Source of the DNA: Candidatus Poseidoniales archaeon
GTDB taxonomy: Archaea; Thermoplasmatota; Poseidoniia; Poseidoniales; Poseidoniaceae
DNA: 50,964 bases
Assembly (NCBI GenBank): GCA_009887135.1
Contig: QXYA01000101.1
Coordinates: forward strand, 1-50,964
Direction: 5' to 3'
Positions 1-9,466 of this stretch are shown in pieces. A program made the translations under genes and the position numbers. A model generated the notes under the pieces. It was given only the letters and a program-made list of their open reading frames with translations. It did no database searches and had not been told where the DNA came from. Position 1 is the stretch's first letter. Every line of letters starts with the position of its first letter.

Positions 1-815
1 TCCTATTCGCTGAAGGCTTTGGATTTGTCTGGGATGGGACTGGCCACGTAATGGGTGGTTCATCCCCGCTCATTGGTTTTTATGATTGGACCTATGATAC
101 TATTCACTTCCCAGCCTTTGTGACAGATACACTCGGCATGTCCCATACTCACATTCCATTCCACAGAGCAACTGGCGCTCTCACAGATTATGTTCTTCTT
201 TCCGTTTACATCGGAGCCCTTCATCTCTTCATCGGATTCATTATTGGATTCTTCAACGTCATGAAGGCTCATGGAATCGTCGCTGCTTTCTTCGAAAAGG
301 GAAGTTGGATGATGATTCTCCTCGGCGGTTTCTTCCACATCTACGGATACATGAACAAGGATAACGAAGTCCTTGCGGCAACTCTCCCTGCTATGATTAT
401 GCTTGCAGGTGTAGGGCTGCTCATCATCGCTCTGGCAATCTTCGAAGGATTTGGCTGGGCTGGTGGCGTTATCATGGGTCCAATCGAGACCTTTGGATTG
501 TTGGCAAACACACTCTCCTATCTGAGAATCATGGCAGTTGGTGTCGCAGGCGTCAAGATCGCTGAAATCGGAAACGACATGGGCTTTGCCTCCATGACAG
601 ACGCTGTTTCAGCAGGTGACTATGTCATGGTCCCACTCTTCTTCTTACTCTGGATTGGCGTCCAAGTGTTTGCAATAGCACTCGGCCTCCTATCACCTTC
701 AATTCACGCAGCCCGTCTCCACTTTGTGGAATGGATGGGCAAGTTTTACGATGGCTCAGGCAGGGCTTATTCCCCGCTTGGCGGCCAACCCCTACATGTT
801 GAGGGGAATTCATAG
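1..815 (+). CDS. atpI: A/V-type ATP synthase subunit I (a subunit), 3' part
   Basis: The reading frame is open to the left edge (first full codon at base 3), so only the C-terminal ~270 residues are present. This part is the membrane domain of the a/I subunit, which forms the ion half-channels against the rotating c ring. Several hydrophobic helices are visible. The motif LSYLRIMAVG carries the arginine expected to face the c-ring carboxylate, and the end RLHFVEWMGKFYDGSGRAYSPL is typical of the family. The c-subunit gene follows after 28 bases, in the standard archaeal order I-K-E-C-F-A-B-D. The cytoplasmic N-terminal half lies outside the window. Identity is secure. Confidence 0.95.
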   Translation, partial: LFAEGFGFVWDGTGHVMGGSSPLIGFYDWTYDTIHFPAFVTDTLGMSHTHIPFHRATGALTDYVLLSVYIGALHLFIGFIIGFFNVMKAHGIVAAFFEKGSWMMILLGGFFHIYGYMNKDNEVLAATLPAMIMLAGVGLLIIALAIFEGFGWAGGVIMGPIETFGLLANTLSYLRIMAVGVAGVKIAEIGNDMGFASMTDAVSAGDYVMVPLFFLLWIGVQVFAIALGLLSPSIHAARLHFVEWMGKFYDGSGRAYSPLGGQPLHVEGNS

Positions 816-843
816 TCCACTGGACGTTAAGGAGGTAGAAAAT

Positions 844-1155
844 ATGAACAAGAATACCCTAAAGAAAAGCCTACGAATGATGATCGTGCTCGGTGCACTC
901 GTCCTGATTGCTCAGGGCGTATCTGCTCAAGCAGACGCTGACACAACAGAAACAACCGAAAGCTGGGGCAAGGACATGGGAGCAGGAATTGCTCTCGGTC
1001 TTGCTGGTCTCGGCGCTGGGTTCTCCCAGGGAAGCATCGGCAGCGCAGCTGTCGGTATGCTCGCTGAAGACTCAAGCAAATTCGGTCCTGCACTCATTTT
1101 CACGGCTCTTCCTGAGTCGATTGTAATTCTCGGTGCATTGCCACTCTTCCTATGA
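844..1155 (+). CDS. atpK: A/V-type ATP synthase subunit K (c ring proteolipid)
   Basis: A 103-residue c-ring subunit. The ATG at 844 is chosen because a strong ribosome site (AAGGAGG, 830-836) precedes it; the longer upstream frame would run into atpI. Residues ~10-31 look like a cleavable signal peptide ending GVSAQA, followed by a short acidic linker. Two membrane helices then follow: a glycine-rich first helix (GAGFSQGSIGSAAVG) and a second helix with the ion-binding glutamate in ALPESIVILG. A single two-helix hairpin is the simple, non-duplicated form of the c subunit. The Gln in helix 1 and Glu-Ser in helix 2 resemble sodium-type ligands, but the usual tyrosine five residues after the Glu is absent, so ion specificity is unclear. 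Confidence 0.95.
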   Translation: MNKNTLKKSLRMMIVLGALVLIAQGVSAQADADTTETTESWGKDMGAGIALGLAGLGAGFSQGSIGSAAVGMLAEDSSKFGPALIFTALPESIVILGALPLFL

Positions 1156-1207
1156 AGTTGTGGCGTTACAACAGACACTCGTCTGTTGATTCGCTGGAGA
1201 TGATGAT

Positions 1208-1771
1208 ATGACACTTGAAACACTTGCTAAAGATATCGCTGCATCAGCCGAGGCGCAAGCCAAAGCTATGCTCAAAGAAGCGAAAGCAGAAGCAGATGCA
1301 ATTGTCGGTGAAGCAGAAACAAAGGCATCGTCCATCTCGGACGAAGCAAGTGCCCGTGCTGGGCGTGAAGCTGAACAAATCTCACAAGAAATGGTCGCCA
1401 GTGCGCGACAAGGAAACCAGAAAGAATTGCTTATTGCACGTCGTGGCGTCTTGGATGCTACGTATGATGCTGCAAAAGCACAACTTGCCGATCCCGGAAT
1501 GAAGGGAAGAGCAACTCTACTGAAGTCTTTGTTGAAGCATGCAGGAGATATTTCTGGAAAGGATTTCGTTCTAAGGCCAGTTACTGTCGATTCGGCTGCA
1601 TTGAAGAAAGAAGCAGGTTCTCGTACAATCGGAGACGAAATTAACGGACTTGGTGGCTTCATGATGGAAGCTGCAGATGGTTCCGTTTCATTCGACTTCC
1701 GCTTTGATACACTTCTTGACAGAACGTGGAACGACGAACGCGCTGCAATTAACGAAACACTATTTGGATGA
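1208..1771 (+). CDS. atpE: A/V-type ATP synthase subunit E (peripheral stalk)
   Basis: A 187-residue protein. The N-terminal ~95 residues are an alanine-, lysine- and glutamate-rich helix (repeated AEAQAKAMLKEAKAEADAI-like pattern), as in the long helix of E-subunit stalks that link the A3B3 head to subunit I. The C-terminal half is a compact mixed domain ending near DRTWNDERAAINETLFG. The ATG at 1208 is preceded by GGAGATGAT. It lies between the K and C genes, matching archaeal operons. Sequence alone is weakly conserved in this family, so position in the operon is part of the argument. Confidence 0.9.
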   Translation: MTLETLAKDIAASAEAQAKAMLKEAKAEADAIVGEAETKASSISDEASARAGREAEQISQEMVASARQGNQKELLIARRGVLDATYDAAKAQLADPGMKGRATLLKSLLKHAGDISGKDFVLRPVTVDSAALKKEAGSRTIGDEINGLGGFMMEAADGSVSFDFRFDTLLDRTWNDERAAINETLFG

Positions 1772-1778
1772 GGGATGA

Positions 1779-2819
1779 ATGATGTTATCGGGTAATACAC
1801 CATATGTTGCTGCACGGGCTAAGGCTCGTCGTCAAGCATTGATGGACAAAGCTCGACTACGTCAATTGATCAATCAATCACCCGACCAACTCACCAATGC
1901 TGTTGCAGAAAGTGGGTATCAAAACGAAATCAACCTCTATGCTTCCAAGTACACTGGTGGCGACTTGGTTGAAGCTGCACTTGCGCACAATCTCGAGAAT
2001 GAATTGTCAAAGATTCTCTCGTATTGTAACGGAAGAGTACGAAAAATCGTTGAGATTTATACGGGCCGATATGAATACCAAAATGCCAAAGCAGTATTGA
2101 GAGCAGTTGCGAACGACATTGACTCTGAAAAACTCGGGAAGGATATTTTACCTGACTTGAATGAAATCAATACTCCATGGATTAAAATCCTTGAGAGCGC
2201 AGATGACTTACCGTCTGCTGCTTTGCAAATGCGTCGAAAATCATTCGGGTCAGCTCTAACGAGTTTACCAGAGAATGCAAGTCTTGCACAATACGAAGAT
2301 GCTCTTGACCGACATTACTTCTCATACGCAATGACTTCTCTTTCACACAGCAGCAATGATGCAAGATACTTGCGAAATGTCTTGGCCACAGAAATTGACC
2401 ATCGAAACATCCTCAACGTTATGGAAGCATCCGCTTTCGGAATCGAAGGAAACGATCTTCTCGATGAACTCTTATCCGGAGGAAGGCTATTGCCAAAGCG
2501 TGCGTTATCCTCTGTCGCCAATGGTGGCAAAGATGCAATGATGGATCTTCTTCGAAGCAATTCACGCTTTGATATTGCAGGATTTGAAACCGCATTGGAG
2601 ACCGCAGAAAAAGAACGATCTTTGGACGCTGTTGTTACATGGCTTCACGCACGAGAATATCAACAAATGCAGAGGATGAGCTACCTCCATCCAGTATCTG
2701 CGTTGCCGATTGTTCACTATGTTGCAATGAAAGTCAAGGAAGTTACGGACCTTCGAATGATTGTCCGAGGACGTCTAGCAGGTCTACCGCCCGAGTTACT
2801 CGAGGCGCACGTACTATGA
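1779..2819 (+). CDS. atpC: A/V-type ATP synthase subunit C (central stalk cap, AC39-like)
   Basis: A 346-residue, mostly helical protein that connects the central stalk to the c ring. The start MLSGNTPYVAARAKARRQALMDKARLRQL and the later segment YEYQNAKAVLRAV match archaeal C subunits. The start is one of two adjacent ATG codons at 1779/1782, eight bases after the E-subunit stop, with the ribosome site GAGGGATG overlapping the gap. The length fits the family (~340-380). Identity rests on both sequence and operon position. Confidence 0.92.
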   Translation: MMLSGNTPYVAARAKARRQALMDKARLRQLINQSPDQLTNAVAESGYQNEINLYASKYTGGDLVEAALAHNLENELSKILSYCNGRVRKIVEIYTGRYEYQNAKAVLRAVANDIDSEKLGKDILPDLNEINTPWIKILESADDLPSAALQMRRKSFGSALTSLPENASLAQYEDALDRHYFSYAMTSLSHSSNDARYLRNVLATEIDHRNILNVMEASAFGIEGNDLLDELLSGGRLLPKRALSSVANGGKDAMMDLLRSNSRFDIAGFETALETAEKERSLDAVVTWLHAREYQQMQRMSYLHPVSALPIVHYVAMKVKEVTDLRMIVRGRLAGLPPELLEAHVL

Positions 2820-2825
2820 GGTGAT

Positions 2826-3128
2826 ATGATGGAAATTGCAGTAGTCGGTTCACCAGAATTCACACTTGGATTCCAGCTTGCTGGTATCTCAACACTATTC
2901 AATCCAGAAGATGAAGAAGAGCGTATCAAGGTCTTCCGTAATCTTCTCAATTCAAAGGATGTAGGAATCGTCGTGGTTGACTCCGCGGTTCTTGCGTCCT
3001 TGCCAGATCGTTTGCGTATGCAACTTTCTGGTTCTGTCTCTCCGACCGTTCTTGGTATCGGTACGGAAGAAGACAACACGCTCAGAGAAACCATTCGAAG
3101 AGCAATTGGAGTCGACCTATGGAAATGA
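2826..3128 (+). CDS. atpF: A/V-type ATP synthase subunit F
   Basis: A 100-residue central-stalk subunit starting with MMEIAVVGSPEFTLGFQLAGI, the conserved N-terminus (V-G-x-x-x-x-x-x-G-F-x-L-A-G) of archaeal/vacuolar F subunits. The next segment, DVGIVVVDSAVLASLPDRLR, also fits. It begins six bases after the C gene behind GAGGTGAT, and tandem ATG codons leave the exact start one codon uncertain. Subunit F works with D in the rotor axle. Confidence 0.95.
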   Translation: MMEIAVVGSPEFTLGFQLAGISTLFNPEDEEERIKVFRNLLNSKDVGIVVVDSAVLASLPDRLRMQLSGSVSPTVLGIGTEEDNTLRETIRRAIGVDLWK

Positions 3129-3152
3129 TATTCCAAAAAGGAGGAAATAAAT

Positions 3153-4892
3153 ATGAGTAATGAAGGAGTAATTTACAGAATTTCGGGGCCTGTGGTCACC
3201 GCGACAGGAATGAGCGCAGGAATGTACGACGTTGTCCGAGTTGGCACCGAAGGATTGATGGGAGAAGTTATCGAATTGCACGGTGACAAAGCTGTTATCC
3301 AAGTATACGAAGATACGTCAGGCATGCGACCAGGCGAACCAGTTATCAACACTGGGGAAACCTTGTCCGTATCTCTCGGACCCGGTCTATTAACACAGAT
3401 TTACGATGGAATTCAACGACCACTTCCAACTCTCGAAGAAGTCATGGGTGTTTTCATCACCCGTGGTGTCGATGCTGATGCATTTGACCTCGAGAAGAAG
3501 TGGACCTTTGAGGCAGTTGCTGAGAAGGGCTCCGCAGTTGAAGGTGGACAAGTTATTGGACACGTTCAAGAAACCGAAACCATCGTTCACAAGATTATGG
3601 TTCCTCCAACAATGAACGGCGTCATCAAGAGTATCAAATCTGGAGACTTTAACGTAACAGAGACTGTTTGTGTTCTCGAAGACGGTGGCGAAATTCAGAT
3701 GATGCAAAAGTGGCCTGTACGAACACCTCGTCCATACCGCCAAAAGTACGCACCTGACACTCCTCTTGTTACAGGAATGCGTATTCTTGATTTCCTTTTC
3801 CCACTTGCTAAGGGTGGTGCAGCAGGTATTCCTGGTCCATTCGGATCTGGTAAGACCGTTACACAACAATCTCTTGCAAAGTACTCCGACGCCCAAATCG
3901 TTGTCTATATCGGATGCGGTGAGCGTGGAAACGAGATGACTGAAGTATTGGACGAGTTCCCTCACTTGATTGATCCAAATACAGGAAAGCCTCTCATGAA
4001 CCGTACTGTCATGATTGCGAACACTTCCAACATGCCTGTCGCTGCTCGAGAAGCATCTGTATACACAGGAATCACCATTGCAGAATACTTCCGTGACATG
4101 GGATACGACGTTGCCCTCATGGCAGACTCGACCTCTCGTTGGGCTGAAGCAATGCGTGAAATTTCATCACGTCTTGAAGAAATGCCTGGTGAAGAAGGCT
4201 ACCCAGCGTATCTTTCATCACGAATTGCAGAATTCTATGAACGTGCTGGACGTGTTGAAACCAACAATGGTGACGACGGATCAGTTACCGTCATCGGTGC
4301 TGTAAGTCCACCTGGTGGAGATATTTCTGAACCAGTTTCACAAGGTACACTTCGTATCGTTAAGGTATTCTGGGGATTGGACGCAGGTCTTGCAAGACAA
4401 CGCCACTTCCCTGCAATTAACTGGTTGAATTCATACTCTTTGTACCCTCAGAGTTTGAATCAATGGTTCCGAGATAACATCGCTCAGGACTTCCCTGAAA
4501 TAAGAACCCAAATCAGTGGTTTGTTACAAGTTGAATCTGAACTTCAAGAAATCGTACAATTGGTTGGTTCCGACGCATTGCCAGTCGATCAACAATTGAC
4601 GCTTGAAGTTGCACGTATGATTCGTGAATACTTCTTGCAACAGAACGGATTCCACGAAGTTGATGCATTCTGTGACATCAATCTACAATACTCCATGTCG
4701 AAAGCCATTCTAAGCTTCCAAGAAGCTGCAAAGAATGCTATGGCAGCAGGTGCACAACTCAACGACGTTGTCAATATCCCTGCTCGTACTGCGCTTATGC
4801 GTGGTCGATTCGAAAAGGGCTACGTCGATACAATCGAATCCATGGTGAAAGACATGGTCGATGAAATCGCTGCCACCGTGGAGGAAAACTGA
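3153..4892 (+). CDS. atpA: A/V-type ATP synthase catalytic subunit A
   Basis: A 579-residue catalytic subunit, full length. The Walker A motif GPFGSGKT is at residues 228-235, preceded by the non-homologous bulge region typical of A subunits (~residues 115-190). GCGERGNEM and [18 protein letters not shown], the catalytic glutamate and Walker B regions, are intact. A strong ribosome site (AAGGAGG, 3139-3145) precedes the ATG. No intein or insertion interrupts the P-loop, a site where some archaea carry one. The enzyme couples ATP synthesis or hydrolysis to ion flow through the I/K rotor. Confidence 0.98.
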   Translation: MSNEGVIYRISGPVVTATGMSAGMYDVVRVGTEGLMGEVIELHGDKAVIQVYEDTSGMRPGEPVINTGETLSVSLGPGLLTQIYDGIQRPLPTLEEVMGVFITRGVDADAFDLEKKWTFEAVAEKGSAVEGGQVIGHVQETETIVHKIMVPPTMNGVIKSIKSGDFNVTETVCVLEDGGEIQMMQKWPVRTPRPYRQKYAPDTPLVTGMRILDFLFPLAKGGAAGIPGPFGSGKTVTQQSLAKYSDAQIVVYIGCGERGNEMTEVLDEFPHLIDPNTGKPLMNRTVMIANTSNMPVAAREASVYTGITIAEYFRDMGYDVALMADSTSRWAEAMREISSRLEEMPGEEGYPAYLSSRIAEFYERAGRVETNNGDDGSVTVIGAVSPPGGDISEPVSQGTLRIVKVFWGLDAGLARQRHFPAINWLNSYSLYPQSLNQWFRDNIAQDFPEIRTQISGLLQVESELQEIVQLVGSDALPVDQQLTLEVARMIREYFLQQNGFHEVDAFCDINLQYSMSKAILSFQEAAKNAMAAGAQLNDVVNIPARTALMRGRFEKGYVDTIESMVKDMVDEIAATVEEN

Positions 4893-4904
4893 GGACGTGA
4901 AATT

Positions 4905-6284
4905 ATGACAGGAAAGGAATATCGAACCATTACAGACGTAAAAGGGCCGCTCGTGTTCTTGAACAAGACTGAACCCGTAGCATTCGGTGAAATCGTCAGC
5001 CTACGACTTGCTGATGGAAGCATCAAGAATGGACAAGTTCTCGATACATCAGACGATTTGGTTATTGTCCAAGTTTTCGAAGGAACTGCAAAGATCGACC
5101 GAACAGCTGGTGTTACATTCATGGGGGACGTTTTCAAACTCCCAGTTAGTACAGACCTTGTTGGACGTATTCTCGATGGTGCAGGACGCCCAAAGGACGG
5201 TGGACCGGACATTGTTGCAGAAGAAAACGCCGATATTATCGGGGCTGCAATCAATCCATTCAGTCGACAAAGCCCTCACGATTTCATTCAAACTGGAATT
5301 TCGGCTATCGACTGCTGTACAACACTCGTCCGTGGACAAAAGTTACCGATTTTCTCGGCTTCTGGTCTTCCACACAACGATATTGCACTACAGATTGCTC
5401 GACAAGCGAAACTCCCTGGCAGTGACGAACAATTTATCGTCGTATTCTGCGCAATGGGTATTACTGCTGAAGAATACAATTTCTTCCGTGCAGATCTTGA
5501 ACGAACAGGTGCTCTCGAAAATGCGGTATTGTTCGTCAACCTTGCTGACGACCCTGCTGTTGAGAGAATCATTACGCCACGTCTTGCTTTGACTGCTGCT
5601 GAATATCTGGCATTCGAACATGATTACCACGTACTTGTTATCTACACAGACATGACAAACTACTGTGATGCACTTCGTCAAATTGGTGCAGCTCGTGAAG
5701 AAGTTCCTGGTCGACGTGGATACCCTGGTTACATGTACACCGATCTTGCAATGCTCTACGAGCGCGCAGGTATTGTAAAGGGCAAGAAGGGATCGATTAC
5801 CCAATTCCCAATTCTAACCATGCCTGGTGACGATATTACACACCCGATTCCTGATTTGTCTGGATATATTACTGAAGGACAGATTGTTATCTCCCGTGAG
5901 TTACATCAACAAGGAATCTATCCGCCGATTAACGTTCTTCCATCTCTTTCCCGATTGATGGGATCATGTATCGGTGCAAAGACAACTCGAGAAGATCACA
6001 AGTCTGTTTCTGACCAAATGTACGCTGCATATGCTCAAGGCCGTGAACTACGTGGTCTCGTTGCTATTGTCGGTGAAGATGCACTCAATGAGCGTGACAA
6101 GCAACTGCTTGACTTCTCAGGTGTCTTTGAAGACCGCTTCCTGCGTCAATCACGTGATGAAGACCGCTCTATCGAAGATACATTGAATCTATGCTGGGAA
6201 CTTATGGCTTCAATCGATACCAAGTACCTTGTTCGTCTTGACCAAGATTGGATTGACAAGTACCATCCTGAGAACCGCTCCTGA
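4905..6284 (+). CDS. atpB: A/V-type ATP synthase regulatory subunit B
   Basis: A 459-residue non-catalytic partner of subunit A. It begins 12 bases after atpA. The degenerate P-loop region reads [19 protein letters not shown], as expected for B subunits, which lack the GxxxxGKT of the catalytic chain. [19 protein letters not shown] and the C-terminal [10 protein letters not shown]-like helix fit the family. It is the same length as characterised archaeal B subunits (~460). Confidence 0.98.
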   Translation: MTGKEYRTITDVKGPLVFLNKTEPVAFGEIVSLRLADGSIKNGQVLDTSDDLVIVQVFEGTAKIDRTAGVTFMGDVFKLPVSTDLVGRILDGAGRPKDGGPDIVAEENADIIGAAINPFSRQSPHDFIQTGISAIDCCTTLVRGQKLPIFSASGLPHNDIALQIARQAKLPGSDEQFIVVFCAMGITAEEYNFFRADLERTGALENAVLFVNLADDPAVERIITPRLALTAAEYLAFEHDYHVLVIYTDMTNYCDALRQIGAAREEVPGRRGYPGYMYTDLAMLYERAGIVKGKKGSITQFPILTMPGDDITHPIPDLSGYITEGQIVISRELHQQGIYPPINVLPSLSRLMGSCIGAKTTREDHKSVSDQMYAAYAQGRELRGLVAIVGEDALNERDKQLLDFSGVFEDRFLRQSRDEDRSIEDTLNLCWELMASIDTKYLVRLDQDWIDKYHPENRS

Positions 6285-6300
6285 ATACTGAGGTGAACAA

Positions 6301-6918
6301 ATGGCGCTTGACATTAAACCAACCCGAAGCGAGTTGATTAAACTCAAGGGGCGCATCAAGCAGACCAAAAACGGATACAAACTTCTGAAAATGAAGCGTG
6401 ATGGTCTTTTCCATGAATTCCGTCAACTTCTATCGGTCATGATCGAAGCGAAGAAAGAAATCACTGAAGCATATCGACTTGCAAAACAACGCATCGATTT
6501 AGCTAATGCAATTGAAGGAGGTCTTGCAGTTCGAGCCGCAGCAATCGCTAACAGTGCTCATCCTGAGGTCGAAGTTGAACGAAGAAACATCATGGGTGTT
6601 GTCGTTCCTTCCGTCAGCGGTACCAACCTGAAGTCAACATTTGCAGAACGCGGTGTCGGTTTCATTGGTTCATCCCCATACATCGATGAAGCAAGCGATA
6701 CATTCAGCGAATTGATTGAGAAGATTGTCACTGCTGCTGAAATGGAAGCAACTCTAAAACGACTTCTCGAAGAGATTGAAGCAACAAAGCGTCGTGTCAA
6801 TGCTCTCGAATTCAAGGTCATTCCAGAACTTGAAGAAGCGAAGGTATTCATTCAACTTAGACTTGAAGAAATGGAACGTGAAGAAACGTTCCGATTGAAG
6901 CGATTCAAGAATAAGTGA
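6301..6918 (+). CDS. atpD: A/V-type ATP synthase subunit D (rotor axle)
   Basis: A 205-residue coiled-coil protein. The N-terminal helix (KPTRSELIKLKGRIKQTKNGYKLLKMKRD) and the C-terminal helix (RRVNALEFKVIPELEEAK) are hallmarks of subunit D, whose two long antiparallel helices make the rotor axle. ATG at 6301 follows TGAGGTGAACAA. It is the last gene of the operon; the next gene starts 81 bases on and is unrelated to ATP synthase. Confidence 0.96.
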   Translation: MALDIKPTRSELIKLKGRIKQTKNGYKLLKMKRDGLFHEFRQLLSVMIEAKKEITEAYRLAKQRIDLANAIEGGLAVRAAAIANSAHPEVEVERRNIMGVVVPSVSGTNLKSTFAERGVGFIGSSPYIDEASDTFSELIEKIVTAAEMEATLKRLLEEIEATKRRVNALEFKVIPELEEAKVFIQLRLEEMEREETFRLKRFKNK

Positions 6919-6962
6919 TTCTTCCATTTGCCTGTCTAAAGGGCATGATTGATGGGGGAGTT

Positions 6963-7007
6963 ATGACCAGCCCAAACTACAAGGGGGGTGTTTCAACGTA
7001 TGTCTGA
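6963..7007 (+). CDS. possible 14-codon leader ORF upstream of the M50-like gene
   Basis: An ATG at 6963 follows a good ribosome site (GGGGGAG, 6955-6961) and encodes 14 residues (MTSPNYKGGVSTYV) before TGA. The reading frame runs across the start codon of the next gene at 7000, so the two could be translationally coupled. The short length makes chance likely; no homology can be claimed. Confidence 0.2.
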   Translation: MTSPNYKGGVSTYV

Positions 7008-9465
7008 ATCTAAAGATACTGAATTAATACCCCTTTCTGCACACAAAAACACGTGGACTCAACGTGATTTACTTGCAAGTATTATCGGTCGATACATGAC
7101 TGTGAAGTCTCACCTTGGGGGCCTCTGGCCAACGTGGGATGTGGAATCTGAACATCTCGACAAACGCTTAATTGAACTGAACATCTATCTCGAAAAACTT
7201 GGATGGATGGCACGTTTACGTCGCGGCGATAACAATCAACTCACAGCATTACCACTCCCTCACGGTCAGTTTCCTGGAAAAAGAATTCACATGTATATGT
7301 GGATTGCTTCGATCATAACAGTTCTTATTTCTGGCGTTCGTTGGATGGATTCTGGTAGGCCAGAAGGTGGCTGGTTCATTGAATCGGTCTACCTTGATGC
7401 ATTCATTGGATATGTATTGCCTATTCTCTTCACTCTCGGACTCGCTTCCTTTGTACAAGCCAAGATTTCATCGCATTATGGTGTTCGAAGCGGGCATATT
7501 TTGCCTATACCAGACCCTTCGATACTTCTTTGGCTCTTCTCAGGTTTATCAGCATCTTATTTCATCTGGCCGTTTGGAATCTTCTTCATACCGACATTGC
7601 CCAGGATGGATGCCCGCCCATGGCCAGATCGTAAATCACTTGCCTACTCTTCACTCAGTGTTCCCGTGGTTATGCTGCTAAGTGGATTTATCCTCTGGAC
7701 AGTAGGGATATTCCTCTCATCTGACCCGTTCACACTTACAAGTGAGCCAATTCGACTCAATGCTCCATTCTTGATTGAACTCTTTGGCTCTGGTTTCGAT
7801 CAATACTTTGATATTCATCTCGATTGGAGTCATCCTTTCCTCTTTGCTGCATCGTATATGACATTGGTTGGATGGCTTCTTCTTCTTCCAATTCCCACTT
7901 TCCCTGGCGGCCGATTACTTGTTTCCAGAATGGGGATACATGAGGCTAGAAGCTCTAGCACTCAAATTCTGATGTTTATGATTCTAATCACTGCAGCATT
8001 TTTCATATTCAATGCCTTTGAAGGATTCACAATTTGGATTCCTATACTTGCAGTCGTTCTTCCGTTGTTATTGTTTATTGGTGGAGATCCTCGGATTCCA
8101 GTTCTCCTTGACGGCGATGTACCGCTTGATGAAGAATCTCATCGCAGTCTAGGGATCATTCTCTTTGTTGCACTTCTGTTTGCCATTCCTCCCGAATTTC
8201 CTCTAGAACCCGTTGATCGTTGGGACTCAGATTTAGAATATACAATTGAGGATGCAGGATATGCGGAATTGGTTGATGATTTTTGGAATTCGACTCAAAC
8301 TATTATCCTATCAAACCCTTCGATGCAAGCAAATAGTTACAAATTATCCCTTGCTTTAATTTCTGACTCGGATTGGATTTCGACACTATCGTGTGAATCA
8401 ACGAATTGCGAGGGAATTCTTGATTCTGATGATTCCCTCTCCATCACAATAGATTTTAGCCATGTCAATTCATCGATAATGCCGACATATCTTGTTTATG
8501 AGATCCAACTCGTTCTTGGAGAAGAACAATTCTTGGAATCCTTCATGCTTTATCCTGACTTGAATTCATCAGTTGGTTCCGAATGGAGTTACCTTCGAAC
8601 TGAATCGAGTGTCTTAACTTGCCTTTCAGTATATCTTCTTGAAGACATGACTGCAACTGTATCATTGCCTAATCTCGATGCAAAATGGGCATCGTATCTC
8701 TGGTTTGCTGGTGAAGCAGGTCTGGAAACAGAAGTTGACTGGCAATCCAATTCAATATGCTTGGAGAGTAATGACCACGGGCTGACAGATTCTCTCTCCA
8801 CCGAGTTGGAACTTGTTGAACTCGATGGTAATCAATTTCATGTTGGTTTCGACAAGACATGGCCGCATGTTGTATCTGCTTCTGAAGCAGGTTGGCTGAT
8901 TAATGATGAACTTGGCTGGGGTGCTCCGTTTGGAAACGATACAGGTTTACTTTACAGAGAAAATAGTACGACGTGCACCGGTAATGAATTCTTGAGCACA
9001 CCTCGACATTCAAACACAACCAATTGGACATGGGACTTGAGTATTTGGCCTAGTCAAAGGATACCTCTAATCGATGAGAATGAATCAGTCCACGTCAAGT
9101 TCCCAAGTGGCCATTATTATCATTGTAATATTGAATCATTAGAACAAACCAGGTTTATGATTCAAGAGGGACCTGATATCGTTCTTAAAATCGATGACCA
9201 ACTCCTGAGACTTTGGGATGCTCCATTGAATATAAGCGGTGAAAGCATAGAGTTTTCACTCTACAATAGCAACAATGAATCTGTTCTTCTTCGACATGAA
9301 ACAAATGGAGATGCTCAATGGACTCTTTCATCCCTCCCCAGCGCTTTACCTCAAGGTTGGACGCACTTCGATGTGCCTGTTCCAAGTACTGAACGTTCCA
9401 CAGTTCAACTGATTCATCAAGATGGAGCAATACTGCTTCAGTTCGGTGGCTACTTGGAGGGTTAG
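7000..9465 (+). CDS. inactive site-2-protease-like (M50-type) membrane protein with large C-terminal domain
   Basis: An 821-residue protein. The ATG at 7000 is chosen over GTG 6988 because the purine run ending at 6988 is correctly spaced for it. After a ~90-residue soluble N-terminus come membrane helices that line up with EGY-like/site-2 intramembrane metalloproteases. These include LASFVQAKISSHYGV (residues 148-162, where the family has HExGH), LPIPDP (~169), GIFFIPTLPRMDARPWPDRK (193-212, the family's G-x-(F/I)-x-P-N-R-K region) and LPIPTFPGGR (296-305, where the family has the LDGG aspartate). The His-Glu-His positions read A149, S150, Q153, and the Asp position reads Pro302, so zinc chemistry should be lost. 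About 430 residues follow the last helix; they are rich in Asn, Ser and Trp and probably lie outside the membrane. The family match is by eye and needs a profile search. Confidence 0.6.
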   Translation: MSESKDTELIPLSAHKNTWTQRDLLASIIGRYMTVKSHLGGLWPTWDVESEHLDKRLIELNIYLEKLGWMARLRRGDNNQLTALPLPHGQFPGKRIHMYMWIASIITVLISGVRWMDSGRPEGGWFIESVYLDAFIGYVLPILFTLGLASFVQAKISSHYGVRSGHILPIPDPSILLWLFSGLSASYFIWPFGIFFIPTLPRMDARPWPDRKSLAYSSLSVPVVMLLSGFILWTVGIFLSSDPFTLTSEPIRLNAPFLIELFGSGFDQYFDIHLDWSHPFLFAASYMTLVGWLLLLPIPTFPGGRLLVSRMGIHEARSSSTQILMFMILITAAFFIFNAFEGFTIWIPILAVVLPLLLFIGGDPRIPVLLDGDVPLDEESHRSLGIILFVALLFAIPPEFPLEPVDRWDSDLEYTIEDAGYAELVDDFWNSTQTIILSNPSMQANSYKLSLALISDSDWISTLSCESTNCEGILDSDDSLSITIDFSHVNSSIMPTYLVYEIQLVLGEEQFLESFMLYPDLNSSVGSEWSYLRTESSVLTCLSVYLLEDMTATVSLPNLDAKWASYLWFAGEAGLETEVDWQSNSICLESNDHGLTDSLSTELELVELDGNQFHVGFDKTWPHVVSASEAGWLINDELGWGAPFGNDTGLLYRENSTTCTGNEFLSTPRHSNTTNWTWDLSIWPSQRIPLIDENESVHVKFPSGHYYHCNIESLEQTRFMIQEGPDIVLKIDDQLLRLWDAPLNISGESIEFSLYNSNNESVLLRHETNGDAQWTLSSLPSALPQGWTHFDVPVPSTERSTVQLIHQDGAILLQFGGYLEG

Positions 9466-9466
9466 T

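Noticed and set aside
827-1223. Several long opposite-strand open frames over the ATP synthase genes
   Set aside because: They mirror the coding frames of real genes, lack ribosome sites and have Ser/Arg-rich compositions typical of antisense frames.
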